Below are positions 1 to 12,596 of a stretch of 64,000 nt of DNA, one piece after another. The stretch spans positions 24,017 through 88,016 of the forward strand of contig ML977057.1 of the NCBI GenBank assembly GCA_010015675.1. Direction: 5' to 3'. Positions within the stretch are counted from its first letter, which is position 1. Every line of letters begins with the position of its first letter. Source of the DNA: Byssothecium circinans (taxonomy: Eukaryota; Ascomycota; Dothideomycetes; Pleosporales; Massarinaceae). A program made the position numbers and the translations under genes. A model generated the notes under the pieces. The model was given only the letters and a program-made list of their open reading frames with translations. It was not told the origin of the DNA and searched no databases.

Positions 1-371
1 CATGTTAGGTACAGTTATCGTGGGCCCCTAGATTCCTCCTAGATGCCCCCCCTAATTCCCATGCACACGGATCGGTCCCATCTCAGCCACCTGGTAGGAA
101 AAGTAGAGTAGGGTAGACAAACGACATAGATGGTTGACAAAAGAGAGAAGCTTGGCATGCCGCTGGGAAAAGGCTGGTGGTCGAGACTTGGAAAGTTGGC
201 AACTCAGCGTGGACTGCGAGCCTCGCTGATGTGTCGCAGGGTGCGCACTTCCAGCTAAACGCTTGCTTAAAGAGATATTCCCTCGCGTTGTCGCAGAGCA
301 GACGAACAGTAAGAAAGAACTTGAAAGCGAATGCGGAATCAAGTAGGCGCAAAGCCCGTTTACACTTGGCT
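1..371. other. left edge, no gene recognised
   Basis: No open frame here has family resemblance or plausible splice structure. It lies downstream of the leftward BTB gene that ends at 372, so it probably includes that gene's 3' UTR. Confidence 0.5.
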
Positions 372-1470
372 CTACACTTGACTCACTCTGGCACGCTTCC
401 TGCTGCTTCCAGGCACGACCGCCGGCCCCCTATGCGTCGTATCGCCATCGCCACCACGTCCACGGCCCTTCTCATGCTGGTCAAGCACCAGCTGCAGCAC
501 ATCATACGAGAACTGCGGGAACTCGAGACACATGGCCCTGAACTCTGGCTCGGCCTCGTGGCGTAGGCTGAAAGAACGTGTGGCCCAGAAAGCGGCGACG
601 GGCTTGCGGATGGTGTTGTCCTCGGGGTTACTCTCCTTGTATACGTAGCGTGCGTATGCGAGCTCGCCCTTTGCGGTAGATGCTGTGCGGTGGATCTTGG
701 AGTGTGCGAGGGACTTGAGGTTCGGGAGTTGGAGACGGTCGGCGAGCGTGTAGATTCTAGCGTGAACTAGCAGACCGAGGCCTTCGTCGTCGCTGGGGGG
801 TAGGCGCGGGTCTTTCTCGAGAGGGGCGTCGCGTGCGGAGGTTGTCTTCTTAGGGAAGTATTCGCCTGTGTAGAGGTATTCAATCACGGATCCCATGGCG
901 TCGGTGTCGACGTCGGACATGATGATTTGCCGGGCCTACATAAGTCAGTCCACCGAGTAGACGATATGTGTGCTGGTGCCTTCTTACACTTCCTGGCGCA
1001 AAAGCCTCCACCTGCTCGGCGAAGACGGGCGCCTTGATCAGGACGGCCTGGTGGGCAGAGTATGTGGTTCGATTCTCCCCAGTCCCGACGACAACCTCGA
1101 CGATCGGGCTCTTCATCAAGCTAAAGCATGATTAGCTGAATGTTCCATAGCCTTCCACGACATCTTCTTTTGGATGAAGAAGCTGGTGGGGGCGATTTGT
1201 GCAGAGGTGAGCTTGCATCCCTCACACGTCGAGCGCACAGGCAATTATCATCCCAATTGCAGTCGCATGGTTCTTGGGACCATAATTAAAACACGTAGGA
1301 TTGGAAGTTACTTGCTCAGAGAACAGCACCAGCTTGGGCACCTCAGGCTCCATCTCAGTTAGACCAGTATCTTCACCCGCACCAGCGCCAGCATCACCGG
1401 CACCCTCACCCATCTCGACATCACCCGCAGGCATCTCCTCAATTGGAGTCTGGTTCTCAATGTCCGCCAT
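372..1470 (-). CDS. BTB/POZ domain protein
   Basis: Predicted 281-residue protein from three exons: 1312-1470, 988-1110 and 372-935; phases close exactly. The first 50 residues are acidic and Gly/Ala/Glu-rich, probably disordered. The BTB fold follows: a strand reading SPIVEVVVG, then TYSAHQAVLIKAPVF, matching the family's 'H..VL...S..F' helix, then DAMGSVIEYLYTGEY, the hallmark of the BTB second half. The rest is helical with a basic C-terminus. Fungal proteins of this architecture are usually uncharacterised; some BTB proteins are Cullin-3 adaptors, but no second domain (Kelch, MATH) is present, so partner and substrate are unknown. The second-exon acceptor is ambiguous: I chose the AAG at 1111-1113 because it alone keeps phase without a stop. 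The gene is divergent from the membrane protein at 2256. Confidence 0.82.
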
Positions 1471-2255
1471 CGCGCTTTTGTGTAGAAAGGAGAAGTTATT
1501 GAGGCTGCGCGTAGGTGGTAGGAGCTATCGCCTGAGCTCTTGCCAGCAGGACGCAGATGGAAGATGAGTGTGAGCGAGCGCAAGCGCAAGCGCAACTGAA
1601 AGCGATGGGGGGTGAAATAGAGGTTAGTGAGTGAATGGGTGATGTGTGAGGCGGCCTCGAGACGTTTCTTACATGGTGATGGGCATAATTGGAGAGGTTG
1701 GATGGTGGCTGGTTGCCGGGGAAAGAGCTCTCCACGCCTGAGCTTCGTACCTGCATAAGCGGAACGATCCATCGCTAGCGCCAATTCTGGCATCCGAGCT
1801 CCCGCCTCCCACCATTCCAAACGTCCCATCTCTCACCATGTTCTCTACGGATAGATTACGTGAAGTTCTTTATCCTACAGTGCTATCAAACATAAGTTTA
1901 ATTACCTACTCCCTGACCAAATATGCACGTGTCCCACCCGTGGATACATATGTATTGCCTCCCTTTGGTTGATATGACATCGGAAGCTTCGAGAGACGTT
2001 TCCAGTCGTAGGTCAATGATTAAACGAAGCAAGTAGTATTGATATACCCGTTCCTGGAAACATCATGGTCTTTCCCAATCCGATGCTCGCCATACACCAT
2101 TCCTTTGTTACCACCTGGGCCCTTTGTGCTACCATATGTCCCGACCCAAGGGCTCGACCTAGGGGCTACGAGGCCAAAATGCCACCGAATGCCCGCGCAC
2201 GCCTTTCGATCTCTTCACCAGAGCCTGAAGCTGCTACTACAATCATGCTGATGCA
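1471..2255. promoter_or_regulatory. divergent intergenic region
   Basis: About 785 bases between the leftward BTB gene and the rightward membrane-protein gene, so it must hold both promoters. Overlapping open frames here show no family resemblance. No specific operator recognised. Confidence 0.5.
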
Positions 2256-3297
2256 ATGGACGGCACAGTGCATTGCCATCGACCAAATTGCTCCTGGAAA
2301 TCTCTACAACGTCTAACAGGAATAGAAGCACCTCCATTACTCCCAAATCCTGAGCTTTCGGGCATTGGAGTAAGCTCACAATCAATCAAATGTCCAGTCA
2401 TCAGTTAAGCTAAACATTGCAGGTTATCCTTGGCTTCTCCATCACAGCATACATTACTGTCTTCCTTCTCGCCTTCCATTACCTTACGGTATACGATCCT
2501 CATCGCCTCAATGGTCATGGTGTCGAACACGTCAATCCCATCGACCAGGGCCTCCTCACTTTCAACTATAGCACACTGTAACCACCATCAACCCTCCATC
2601 CTATTCTCTAGAGCCTGCAGTACAGCCCACAATGACAATGACAACACTTCGACGCACTCAGACCACTCCTCACGCACTTCCATAGATATCCCACCACCCA
2701 TAACCCCTCGATCGCCCTTTCGGCCACCAAACCCGACATCCCGTTCCCAAACGCCGAACCTCCCCTCCACACAAAGATCCAGATCATTCTTCCCTCCTCT
2801 GCCACACCATCCATACCATTCATTTGTCTCGTATTCCTGGTACAGAGACCACCTGTCACTTCAAATCTGCCAGCTCATCATGGTATGCCCAACCCATACC
2901 TTCCTCTGCTTTTTCTACCAGAACATACATAATGACCAATCCACAGCTAGGCATCTTCATCCTCTCAATCCAAGACCTGGCAATCAACGTCCTCGGCGTC
3001 AGTGCACTGCTCCGTTCCCGCGTCTTCCTCATCTGGATCTTCGCCATGGTTCCATTCTCCTCTCTCCTTCATCTCGCATTCTGGTACCTCGGCGCCACCG
3101 TTCTCTTACATTACCCTCGATTGAACGATTGGCTCCATGGAAGAGGACGGTTCTCGTACATGGGGGAGAGGAAGCAATGGATCTTGAGAATCACGGCGGG
3201 GGAATGGGTGTTTTGGGTGATTAGGTTTCTGTTGAAGGGTGGTTTGATGGTTTTAACTTTTTCATTAGCCAGGGGTTGGCGGGCCCGAAACCTTTGA
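2256..3297 (+). CDS. fungal integral membrane protein, unknown function
   Basis: Four exons, 2256-2369, 2423-2577, 2621-2882 and 2947-3297, give 293 residues with perfect phase. An in-frame stop at 2226 makes ATG 2256 the natural start. The N-terminus has a CHRPNC motif, then an NPELSGIGV segment running directly into a transmembrane helix (about residues 38-58). A long Ser/Pro/Asn/His-rich loop (about 75-165) follows. The last third is hydrophobic (FILSIQDLAINVLGV and on) with two or three more likely membrane segments. The 'pelSGIGVil-f..TAY' start and 'iFILSiqD' segment resemble a large family of uncharacterised fungal membrane proteins common in Pezizomycotina; that assignment is from memory of the family style. 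Function is unknown. Confidence 0.68.
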
Positions 3298-3739
3298 TTT
3301 ATGAAGAGCTTTCGGGGAATTGAAGGTGGAATACTAACGATAGGATAAGCAGAGGGGTAACTACATGTGCTTTGTTCCTTTGACTTGCACATGAATAGTC
3401 TGTAGAAGGAACATGATAGGCAAGACGTCTACGACTGAGGCAGGCTCTTCCCAGAGGCTATGTTGTTGAGGAGGCCAGTTATGAAACTTTGGGTTATGCT
3501 GTAGGTAAATGTTTACAGACTGTTGCATATATCGATAATTACAATCTATCTGCTTCTGTACAAATCAACGTCCTCTGTGAGACGAGAGCATGTTAAAATG
3601 TGGTGGTGGTCATAGCGCCTCGGCAAAACGTAATCCCTGCTCGTGCTAAATAGAAAATATTCAAACAGCAGCCCATATCGATAGCCACTCCACCGAACTT
3701 TCACGACGCCCCACGACTTTCGCTCTCAACGACAACAAT
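3298..3739. other. intergenic, 3' UTR and NOG1 promoter
   Basis: 442 bases between two rightward genes. No coding sequence or RNA gene recognised. Confidence 0.5.
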
Positions 3740-5896
3740 ATGAGCAAAACTCAATGGAAGGATATTCCTGTGGTCCCCACATCGCAGGAATTCCTCGATA
3801 TTGTGCTGTCCCGCACGTATGTACTCTAGCCTTCTGCCCGCCGTCTCACCGCGGGGCTGTGATAAACTTTGAAGACGGAACGATGTCTAACAAGTGAATA
3901 GACAGAGGCGTTTACCCACGCAAATACGAGCCGGGTTCAAGATTAGTCGTATTCGAGCATTCTACACACGAAAAGTCAAGTACACCGCCGAAACCTTCAC
4001 CGAGCGCATCTCGGCTACGATTCAGGCATTCCCTCGCCTTCAAGATATCCACCCGTTCCATCGCGATCTTCTCAACACTCTATACGATGCAGACCACTTC
4101 AGAATAGCTTTGGGTCAGCTGAACACGGCGAAGTCATTGATCGAAGCTGTCTCGCGAGACTATGTGCGCTTGATCAAGTATGGACAGTCCCTGTTCCAGT
4201 GCAAGCAGCTCAAGCGCGCTGCATTGGGTCGCATGGCCACTATCTGCAGGCGCCTCAAAGATCCGCTTGTGTATTTGGAGCAAGTGCGCCAGCATTTGGG
4301 CCGTCTCCCTTCGATCGACCCCAACACGCGTACGCTTGTCATCTGCGGATACCCGAATGTCGGAAAATCTTCCTTCTTAAAGGGCATCTCGAGGGCCGAT
4401 GTCGATGTTCAGCCGTACGCTTTCACAACGAAGAGTTTGTTTGTAGGCCACTTCGACTACAAGATGTTGCGGTTCCAAGCAATCGACACGCCTGGTATTC
4501 TGGACCACCCACTTGAGGAGATGAATACAATTGAGCACCAGAGTATCTGCGCTATTGCTCATCTTCGCGCAGCTGTCATGTACTTTATGGACTTGTCTGA
4601 ACAATGCGGATATTCAGTATCTGCACAGATCTCGCTCTTCAATTCGATGTAAGCCTCGGAAGACTGGTCTATTCAACGAGCTGCAGCTAATTCTTCATAG
4701 CAAACCTCTGTTCGCCAACAAGCTTGTCTTCATTGTCATCAACAAGATCGATCTGATGCGCCCCGAAGATTTGGACCCTGAAACCCAAGAGCAGCTCCAG
4801 GGCATGCTCAAATCCGGCGAGGTCGAACTTCTCCAGCTCTCGTGCGCGACAACTGAAGGCGTAATGAACGTCCGAAACGCTGCATGTGACCGACTACTAG
4901 CTGCCCGTAATGCTGAGAAGCTCAAGGCAGGCACGAACAGCTCTGGTGAACCAAACGGACGTCTCGGCGACCTTCTCCGAAGGATCCACGTTGCTCAGCC
5001 GATGGGTGGTGTCGTCCGCGAGACTTCTATTCCGGAGGCTATCAAGAACAGGAAGAAGTACGACCCGAACGATCCCGAACGACCCAAGCTAGAGCGCGAT
5101 ATTGAAGAAGAGGAGGGTGGTGCAGGTGTCTACAACTTCAACATGCGCAAAAACTACCTCCTAGAGAACCCTGACTGGAAAGAGGACCGTATTCCGGAAG
5201 TGTTCGAAGGAAGGAACGTGTACGACTTCATCGATCCCGACATTGAGGCCAAGCTTGCAGCGCTCGAGGAAGAGGAGGAGCGTTTGGAAGCTGAAGGCTT
5301 CTACGAGTCCGACGACGATGTTGAAGACGCAGAGGAAGCAGATATCCGCTACAAAGCCGAGCTGATCCGCGAAAAGCGCCAGCTCATCCGCAACGAAGCC
5401 AAGATGCGCAAGTCGCTCAAGAACCGCGCCATGATCCCCCGTTCCGCCAAAGCCCAGAAACTCTCAAAGATGGAATCCCATCTTGAATCGCTTGGTTTCG
5501 ACACCGACAAAGTCGCAGCACGTGCGCGCAGCCAGAGCCGTGGCCGCACTGCCCTTCGTGCTCGTTCAGAAGGCGTCGATGCAGATGCTATGGAGATTGA
5601 TACGCCCAAGGCGGCGTTTGAGCGTGCCAAGAGCCGCGCTAGGAGCCAGAGCACGAATAGGAGGACGGACGGTGTTGTTGATGAGACGGCGAGGTCGAAT
5701 GCGGAGAGGTTGGCTAAGTTGGGTCAGAAGAAGATGAACCGGATGGCGAGGCAGGGTGAGGCGGATAGGCACCAGACTGGGTCGCTGATCAAGCATTTGG
5801 TAAGTCTTCTCATTCTTCAAACTCTCTGTGTTGAATATATACTGATGTTTGCAGGTCACTGGAAAGCGTGGTATGGGCAAGACGAACAGGCGATAA
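3740..5896 (+). CDS. NOG1: nucleolar GTP-binding protein 1 (60S assembly GTPase)
   Basis: Four exons, 3740-3816, 3902-4648, 4701-5799 and 5855-5896, encode 654 residues, close to the yeast protein length. NOG1 is an essential Obg-class GTPase that binds pre-60S particles in the nucleolus and is released during late assembly. Visible signatures are an N-terminal helical region starting [10 protein letters not shown], a G1 loop GYPNVGKSS at residues 175-183, G3 DTPGILD, G4 NKIDLM just after the second intron, then the NOG1 C-terminal region with acidic stretches and a basic SRSQSR-type tail. The protein ends [10 protein letters not shown], the conserved NOG1 terminus, supplied only by the 42-base last exon. 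The continuous open frame at intron 2 would have missed the SIKPLFANK junction. Confidence 0.97.
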
Positions 5897-6549
5897 AAAG
5901 GTCGAGGTCGACCAAAGCAATTCTGCGAGCATCTTTTGGCGTCGGCGGCGTTTGGGAGTTGGCCTGGTCGATACCATCTTTCACCTAGCCAGGACATGGT
6001 CCTCGATGGAGAGAAAGTGGAAGGATAGTTTTGCTAGCCGTAACATATTCCCCACGCAACAGTGGTTACATACAATGGAAAAGCATCATGATTCATCAAA
6101 TCACCACATAGACTGACGCCCATGTTTGTTTCCTGATAATTATATTGATTTCGCACTTCTTCGTCGTCGATCGTACATGCACCACCGTTGCCAGCAGACA
6201 AAAGATAAAATGCCGCAACGCAACCCAACGCAACCCAGCCCAGTCAAGTCCTGATTTGAAAAACGCCATTTCTAGTCTTCCAAAGCCAAAGCACATCGTT
6301 ACCGAGAGTATACACCGGGCGTCGGTATCAAGGCCTTTTTATATGGTACAAATGTTGTAGCGTAGCTACCGTGAAGAGTGGTGAGCTATAAAGCGAGGAG
6401 GAGAAAAAAAAATCCGGGGATAATAATGCAGGAAAGTAGGATTCTTTGGGGGTTTGAAGAGAAGGATGGACGGATGCTTGGGGGTGGTTTTCTCGGGGAG
6501 GGGTATGCGGGTGGCTAGAAAGGGCGGGAAGGGGAATTTTCGCTCGGTT
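5897..6549. other. convergent 3' intergenic region
   Basis: 653 bases between the ends of NOG1 and TIM23. It holds short purine-rich and A-rich tracts near 6402-6412 but no gene. Probably 3' UTRs and polyadenylation signals of both genes. Confidence 0.5.
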
Positions 6550-7346
6550 TTAATCGCTCTCGAAGTACACTTTTCGGAAGAGCTGGCGTGAGAATTAGCA
6601 CAATACTCCAGAATCCCAACGTTGAAACCATAAAGAGGAAAGCGTGTGTGTGTAGAAGTTTGGACTTACCGCCCATGAACCCGCCACACTCGCAACAATC
6701 CCCGAACTAATCATCATCGGCCTCACCCCCCTTGTACTCTTAAATATCGCACCACTCGCCGCACCCGCCAGCACGCTGTTCGTCATATCATGCTTGCCCC
6801 GATAATGCCCAATCGTGCTATTAATCCCATTATAAACCATGGCGACGACGCCAGCCGAGTTCCCCAAAAACGGGCCTCTCCTCGTCACGGCGTTGAGCAC
6901 GCCATTGAGCCGTAACCGCGGCGGCATCGTTGCAGGGTTCTTCTGCAGGCCCTCAGCGAGGCCCCATGCACCGCCTACTGCCAGCGCGGACAGGTACGAG
7001 ATGCCCGTGCCGTAGCAGAGGTCGTCTGACCAGCCGCGCGAGGGAAGGGCGGATTGGGAGCCGGGGAGGTCGGAGAGGACCGAGTCTTCGAGTTGGAGGT
7101 AGTCGAGGGTGTTTTGGTCGATGCCGGCGAGTGGGTGGAGTTGTGTGGGGTCGAGGATGAAGTCTGAGGGGTTTTGGATGGCCGTGTTGGGGTCGAAGGG
7201 TGCGGGTGTGAAGTTGTCGTGGGGTTCTTGGGTTGGGGCCGTGGCTGTTGAGGTCGACTTGCGGCCGGTGAGTGTGTCCCAGCTGCTTTCTATTAGCATT
7301 TGTCTTGTCAAGGGGTCATCGGGAATCATGGGCCGTACATCGTCAT
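6550..7346 (-). CDS. tim23: mitochondrial inner-membrane translocase subunit Tim23
   Basis: Three exons: 7339-7346 (only 8 bases), 6670-7282 and 6550-6582; 217 residues. Tim23 is the channel subunit of the TIM23 complex that imports presequence proteins. The Tim17/22/23 domain occupies the C-terminal half: GTGISYLSALAVGGAWG, then RRGPFLGNSAGVVAMVYNG, YRGKHDMTNSVLAGAASGAI and a final helix. The N-terminal half is the acidic, soluble receptor region typical of Tim23 rather than Tim17/Tim22. I place the start at ATG 7344-7346 because the 56-base intron after ATGACGAT has a GCTAAT branch site and AG acceptor, giving MTIWDTLTGRK, which fits fungal Tim23 openings. Unspliced alternatives start at ATG 7329 or 7299. 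The last exon gives the terminus FRKVYFESD. Divergent from URA5. Confidence 0.93.
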
Positions 7347-7763
7347 CTTGAAGATGTGGAGCTGTGTGGTGTAAAGAAATTGTCGAGAGTCGCGCAACCG
7401 CCTTCAAAGTTGCACAAGTTTCCTTAAACGCCCAGAATGCTTAGGGAAACACGGTAAAGAGATTAGAGAAGGGATTCTACACGGAAAAGTAGATGCGCAG
7501 GTGATGACGGCGGCGTGGATGGTCGTTGGCGTTCGTTGCAAGAGCCGCGAAGAAAGTTTTGGGCCAGGAGTGACGAACTAGAAAGAGCGCACGGGCCACT
7601 CCGCCCTCCGCTCATTCCCATTCCGAGCTCGGAAAGAGGCGCGCTGAGAGACATTTTTACGTTTTGACTTTCTTTTGCGATAGATACGATACGCACTCGA
7701 CACTGCAAAAGGACTGCGACACCCATTTAAGCCCGCGAGGAAAATTGAAAGCAAGGACCTAAA
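7347..7763. promoter_or_regulatory. divergent promoter region of tim23 and ura5
   Basis: About 417 bases separating two divergent housekeeping genes. An open frame on the minus strand (7463-7726) has no recognisable domain and I treat it as chance. No TATA box stands out. Confidence 0.5.
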
Positions 7764-8465
7764 ATGGCGTTACCCGAATACAAGCACAACTTCCTCAAAG
7801 ACTGTGTATCTGCCGGGGCCCTCAAATTCGGCACCTTCACGCTGAAATCCAAGCGCATCTCGCCTTACTTCTTCAACGCCGGGCTGTTTCACCGCGCCGA
7901 CCTCCTCCGCTCTATCTCAACCGCATACGCGCAGACGCTCAAGACGCACGCGGAATCCGACCCCTCGTTCCAATTCGACGTGCTCTTCGGCCCGGCATAC
8001 AAAGGCATACCCCTCGCCGCAGCGACCGTCGACAAACTCGCCTCGCTCGACTTCCACACGTACGGCCAGAAGAGCTACAGCTTCAACCGCAAGGAAGCAA
8101 AGGACCACGGCGAGGGCGGGAATATCGTCGGCGCGTCGCTCAAGGGGCAGAAGATTGTGATTGTGGATGATGTGATTACGGCGGGGACGGCGATACGCGA
8201 GGCGATTGAGATTATCAAGAGGGAAGGGGGGGAGTTGGTGGGGATCGTGGTTGCGTTTGATCGGTTGGAGAAGGCGCCGAGTGCGACGGATAATGATGGG
8301 ACGTCGCGACCGAGTGCGATTGGGGAGGTCAGGAGAACGTATGGGATTCCGGTGCTGGCTATCTTGACGCTGGATGATGTTGTCGAGTATTTGAAGGGCC
8401 TGGGCAGTGAGGAGGATGTGAAGAGGTTGGATGAGTATCGGGAAAAGTATCGGGCTAGTGATTAG
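7764..8465 (+). CDS. ura5: orotate phosphoribosyltransferase
   Basis: Intronless, 233 residues, as for fungal OPRTs. The enzyme joins orotate to PRPP to make orotidine 5'-monophosphate, the fifth step of pyrimidine synthesis, in the cytosol. Seen here: [26 protein letters not shown] at the start, [10 protein letters not shown] for the orotate site, [11 protein letters not shown], and the PRPP-binding loop [14 protein letters not shown] at about residues 131-145. The flexible catalytic-loop segment is the [11 protein letters not shown] stretch. ATG 7764 is preceded by CCTAAA and gives the expected N-terminus. Third-codon G/C is high at the beginning and drops toward the end, within the range of its neighbours. 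Confidence 0.98.
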   Translation: MALPEYKHNFLKDCVSAGALKFGTFTLKSKRISPYFFNAGLFHRADLLRSISTAYAQTLKTHAESDPSFQFDVLFGPAYKGIPLAAATVDKLASLDFHTYGQKSYSFNRKEAKDHGEGGNIVGASLKGQKIVIVDDVITAGTAIREAIEIIKREGGELVGIVVAFDRLEKAPSATDNDGTSRPSAIGEVRRTYGIPVLAILTLDDVVEYLKGLGSEEDVKRLDEYREKYRASD

Positions 8466-9482
8466 ATGGAGAATGGGATGGTGATGATGCTATGATGGAG
8501 GACATTTTGCGGGACCGCAAGACTAGATGGGATGGGAGTGGATCGGTAGAGGGGAGTATGTTTGGTTTGGGGGTATTTCTTCACCGACGTCTCGTTCCAC
8601 TATACGTAGTTGGTATCTCGAGTTTCTTGTACTGCTGGCAGTCCTAACATGATTGTATGCGGAAATCGGCTCAAGTTGTTGCACAGGAGAGCCATTGAGC
8701 ATCGCCCCGCTGTACCTCGTTGGCTCTCAAACACAAGATGTTCCACTGCAATCGGAATGATGCAATATCGAGACCTGTTGCAGGTCCTCTTGAAAGTCCG
8801 TCGTTGGAAAAAGCCACAACCTTCCACGCATTTGGCATGGAGAGTCTCCAAAACAACTCAAGCCTTTCCATAATCACAACCACCATGCCTGCAGAAAGGA
8901 TTCAAGTATTCTGTGCAGAACGAGCATCGTGGGGTAAAGAATTGCCGACTCTGCCACCAAAATAAACGACGTCAATTCCAGTTTCGCATTTTAGTGGACG
9001 TCTCGCAGCCCTAGAGTTCCCCCGTACATGCCTGCAGCGCTTCTTCAATTTATGCAGCACACACTCCCCTCTTTTGCGTTACCGTGACCAATAAATAATG
9101 CCGGCCTTCCATATCCGGCTACGATGGAGCAACAATCCCTTGCTCACCCATACTGTATCCATGATCCCCATGCGCCCATCCGCCCCTCTTGGCAGCTTAG
9201 ACGATGCTCGCCGGCCTAGTGGTCAAGGTGTCCTCCGCACCACGCATGAACGTTTGCTGAGGGCCAATTCTTCGCTTCTCCTACCTTCTCTAGTTTGTCT
9301 TTTAAACATACCTTAGTGCTAGACGCTCATTTCTGGTCTGGATGTATAGGGCGGGTGCTTGCTGCTTGACCGAAACAGCGACGCTCCCGTCCTCGTGTCT
9401 CTGATCCCTCCTTCTTGCACGACCTCCTGCCTCCCACCTTCCGAAGCTTGGCTGCGTCCCTTCCGCTGTTAAACATACAGAC
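8466..9482. other. intergenic region, ura5 3' end and mannosidase promoter
   Basis: 1,017 bases with only short open frames that resemble nothing. Expected to hold the ura5 3' UTR and the promoter and 5' leader of the GH47 gene. The last 100 bases before 9483 are pyrimidine-rich, as often seen upstream of fungal starts. Confidence 0.45.
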
Positions 9483-11435
<1,953 letters not shown>

Positions 11436-12596
11436 TTTGTAGGTGTCGATTACCAGCAAAGCGGGGATTGTTATATCAAGTCGTGGGAGAGGTCTTGGGG
11501 CTCCGATGCATAAAAAAGGAAAGCACTGGAGTGTTTTCGCATGATACCCATTGAGAGCAGAGAAGTCGCTCTTGTGTTATTCTTCCTGTGGCATTGTATG
11601 ATAGATAAGGCGTCGGATACGCTTTGCATTAGCATCGGCGTTTTGAGCATGATTCATGGGAGTTTGTGGGAATTGTCTCTTGTTTTGTAGAAGAAGAGTA
11701 GAGTGGGAGCAGGCACGCGATTGAAACAATTCGCCGCACACTCACAAACTTTACCTTATACTTACCTACACCCAACGAAGCCCTTTTAACCTCTTCTTAC
11801 TCCTGCGTAATAGAGCAGGCCTAGCTTTACAATTCTATGTTTTGTTAAAGTAGAGAGTAATTAACGTATTAGTTATTGTAGGTAGTTTTTAGTGAGAGAG
11901 TATTATGTGTGCGGGGAATTCTTTCAACCGCGTGGCAGGGTAGACGGAGGTTCTTGTGTGAATTTATATTTGTTATTGAAGTCGGAGTCTTGTTGCTCCA
12001 TCCGGACAGTCAACCAGGCCGAGCCCGCGCTCTCAACCATGGGCGGATGCTGTGGCGTAAGTGCACCGCCACCGGAATGACGTGGTGCTTTCAACCATCT
12101 TCATAAATTGTCGGCCTTCGACTGGTCATCTGTACTCAACTAATTAACCTAGATAAGCTTTATAAATCCTCACGCGGCCCTGGCGCTTGTGCCCGGACGC
12201 CTTCGTCAGTTCGATATAATTCGTATAGGTACCAGCTTCGGCCAGTACACGTACGCTTCTACCCACGGCGCCAGGCAGCAGCTTAATTCACATAAGCTGT
12301 GGTGGAACGGGTAGTTGTTGTTCTGTGAAGACTCACTTTATTCTCACTTCGCAGAGGCTTTTTGATTTCCTAAGAGTGCTGCTACGTTTAGTCTTGGATT
12401 TCAAGCACGTTGGTCGGCATCACGCGCACGCATCAATCGCCACTCACGAGTCACTCACTCTCCTCAAAATCGACAACTTTCCAACCTTCCCCCCTCTAGA
12501 CTCTACCCTACAGCCACGGAAATCTCCTCTCCTCCCTTCCCTAAAGCCCTCCACATCAACAAATCCGCAGAAAAAGAAAAAGGTACCCCCCAAACC
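11436..12596. other. intergenic region carrying an inverted-repeat element
   Basis: 1,161 bases between two rightward genes. It contains the 221-base element at 11714-11934, described separately; the rest shows no gene. The 250 bases before 12597 are C/T-rich and likely 5' leader. Confidence 0.5.
11714..11934 (-). mobile_element. MITE-like element, copy 1
   Basis: 221 bases with imperfect terminal inverted repeats of about 28 bases: the left end begins CACGCGATTGAAACAATTCG and the reverse complement of the right end begins CACGCGGTTGAAAGAATTCC. A 5-base direct repeat GCAGG flanks it (11709-11713 and 11935-11939). It has no coding capacity. The whole element matches 57357-57577 in inverted orientation. 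These features fit a non-autonomous DNA transposon; the parent superfamily is not evident. Confidence 0.85.

Noticed and set aside
7463..7726. 87-residue minus-strand frame between tim23 and ura5
   Set aside because: No domain; with the 8-base tim23 first exon there is no need for an upstream coding exon here.
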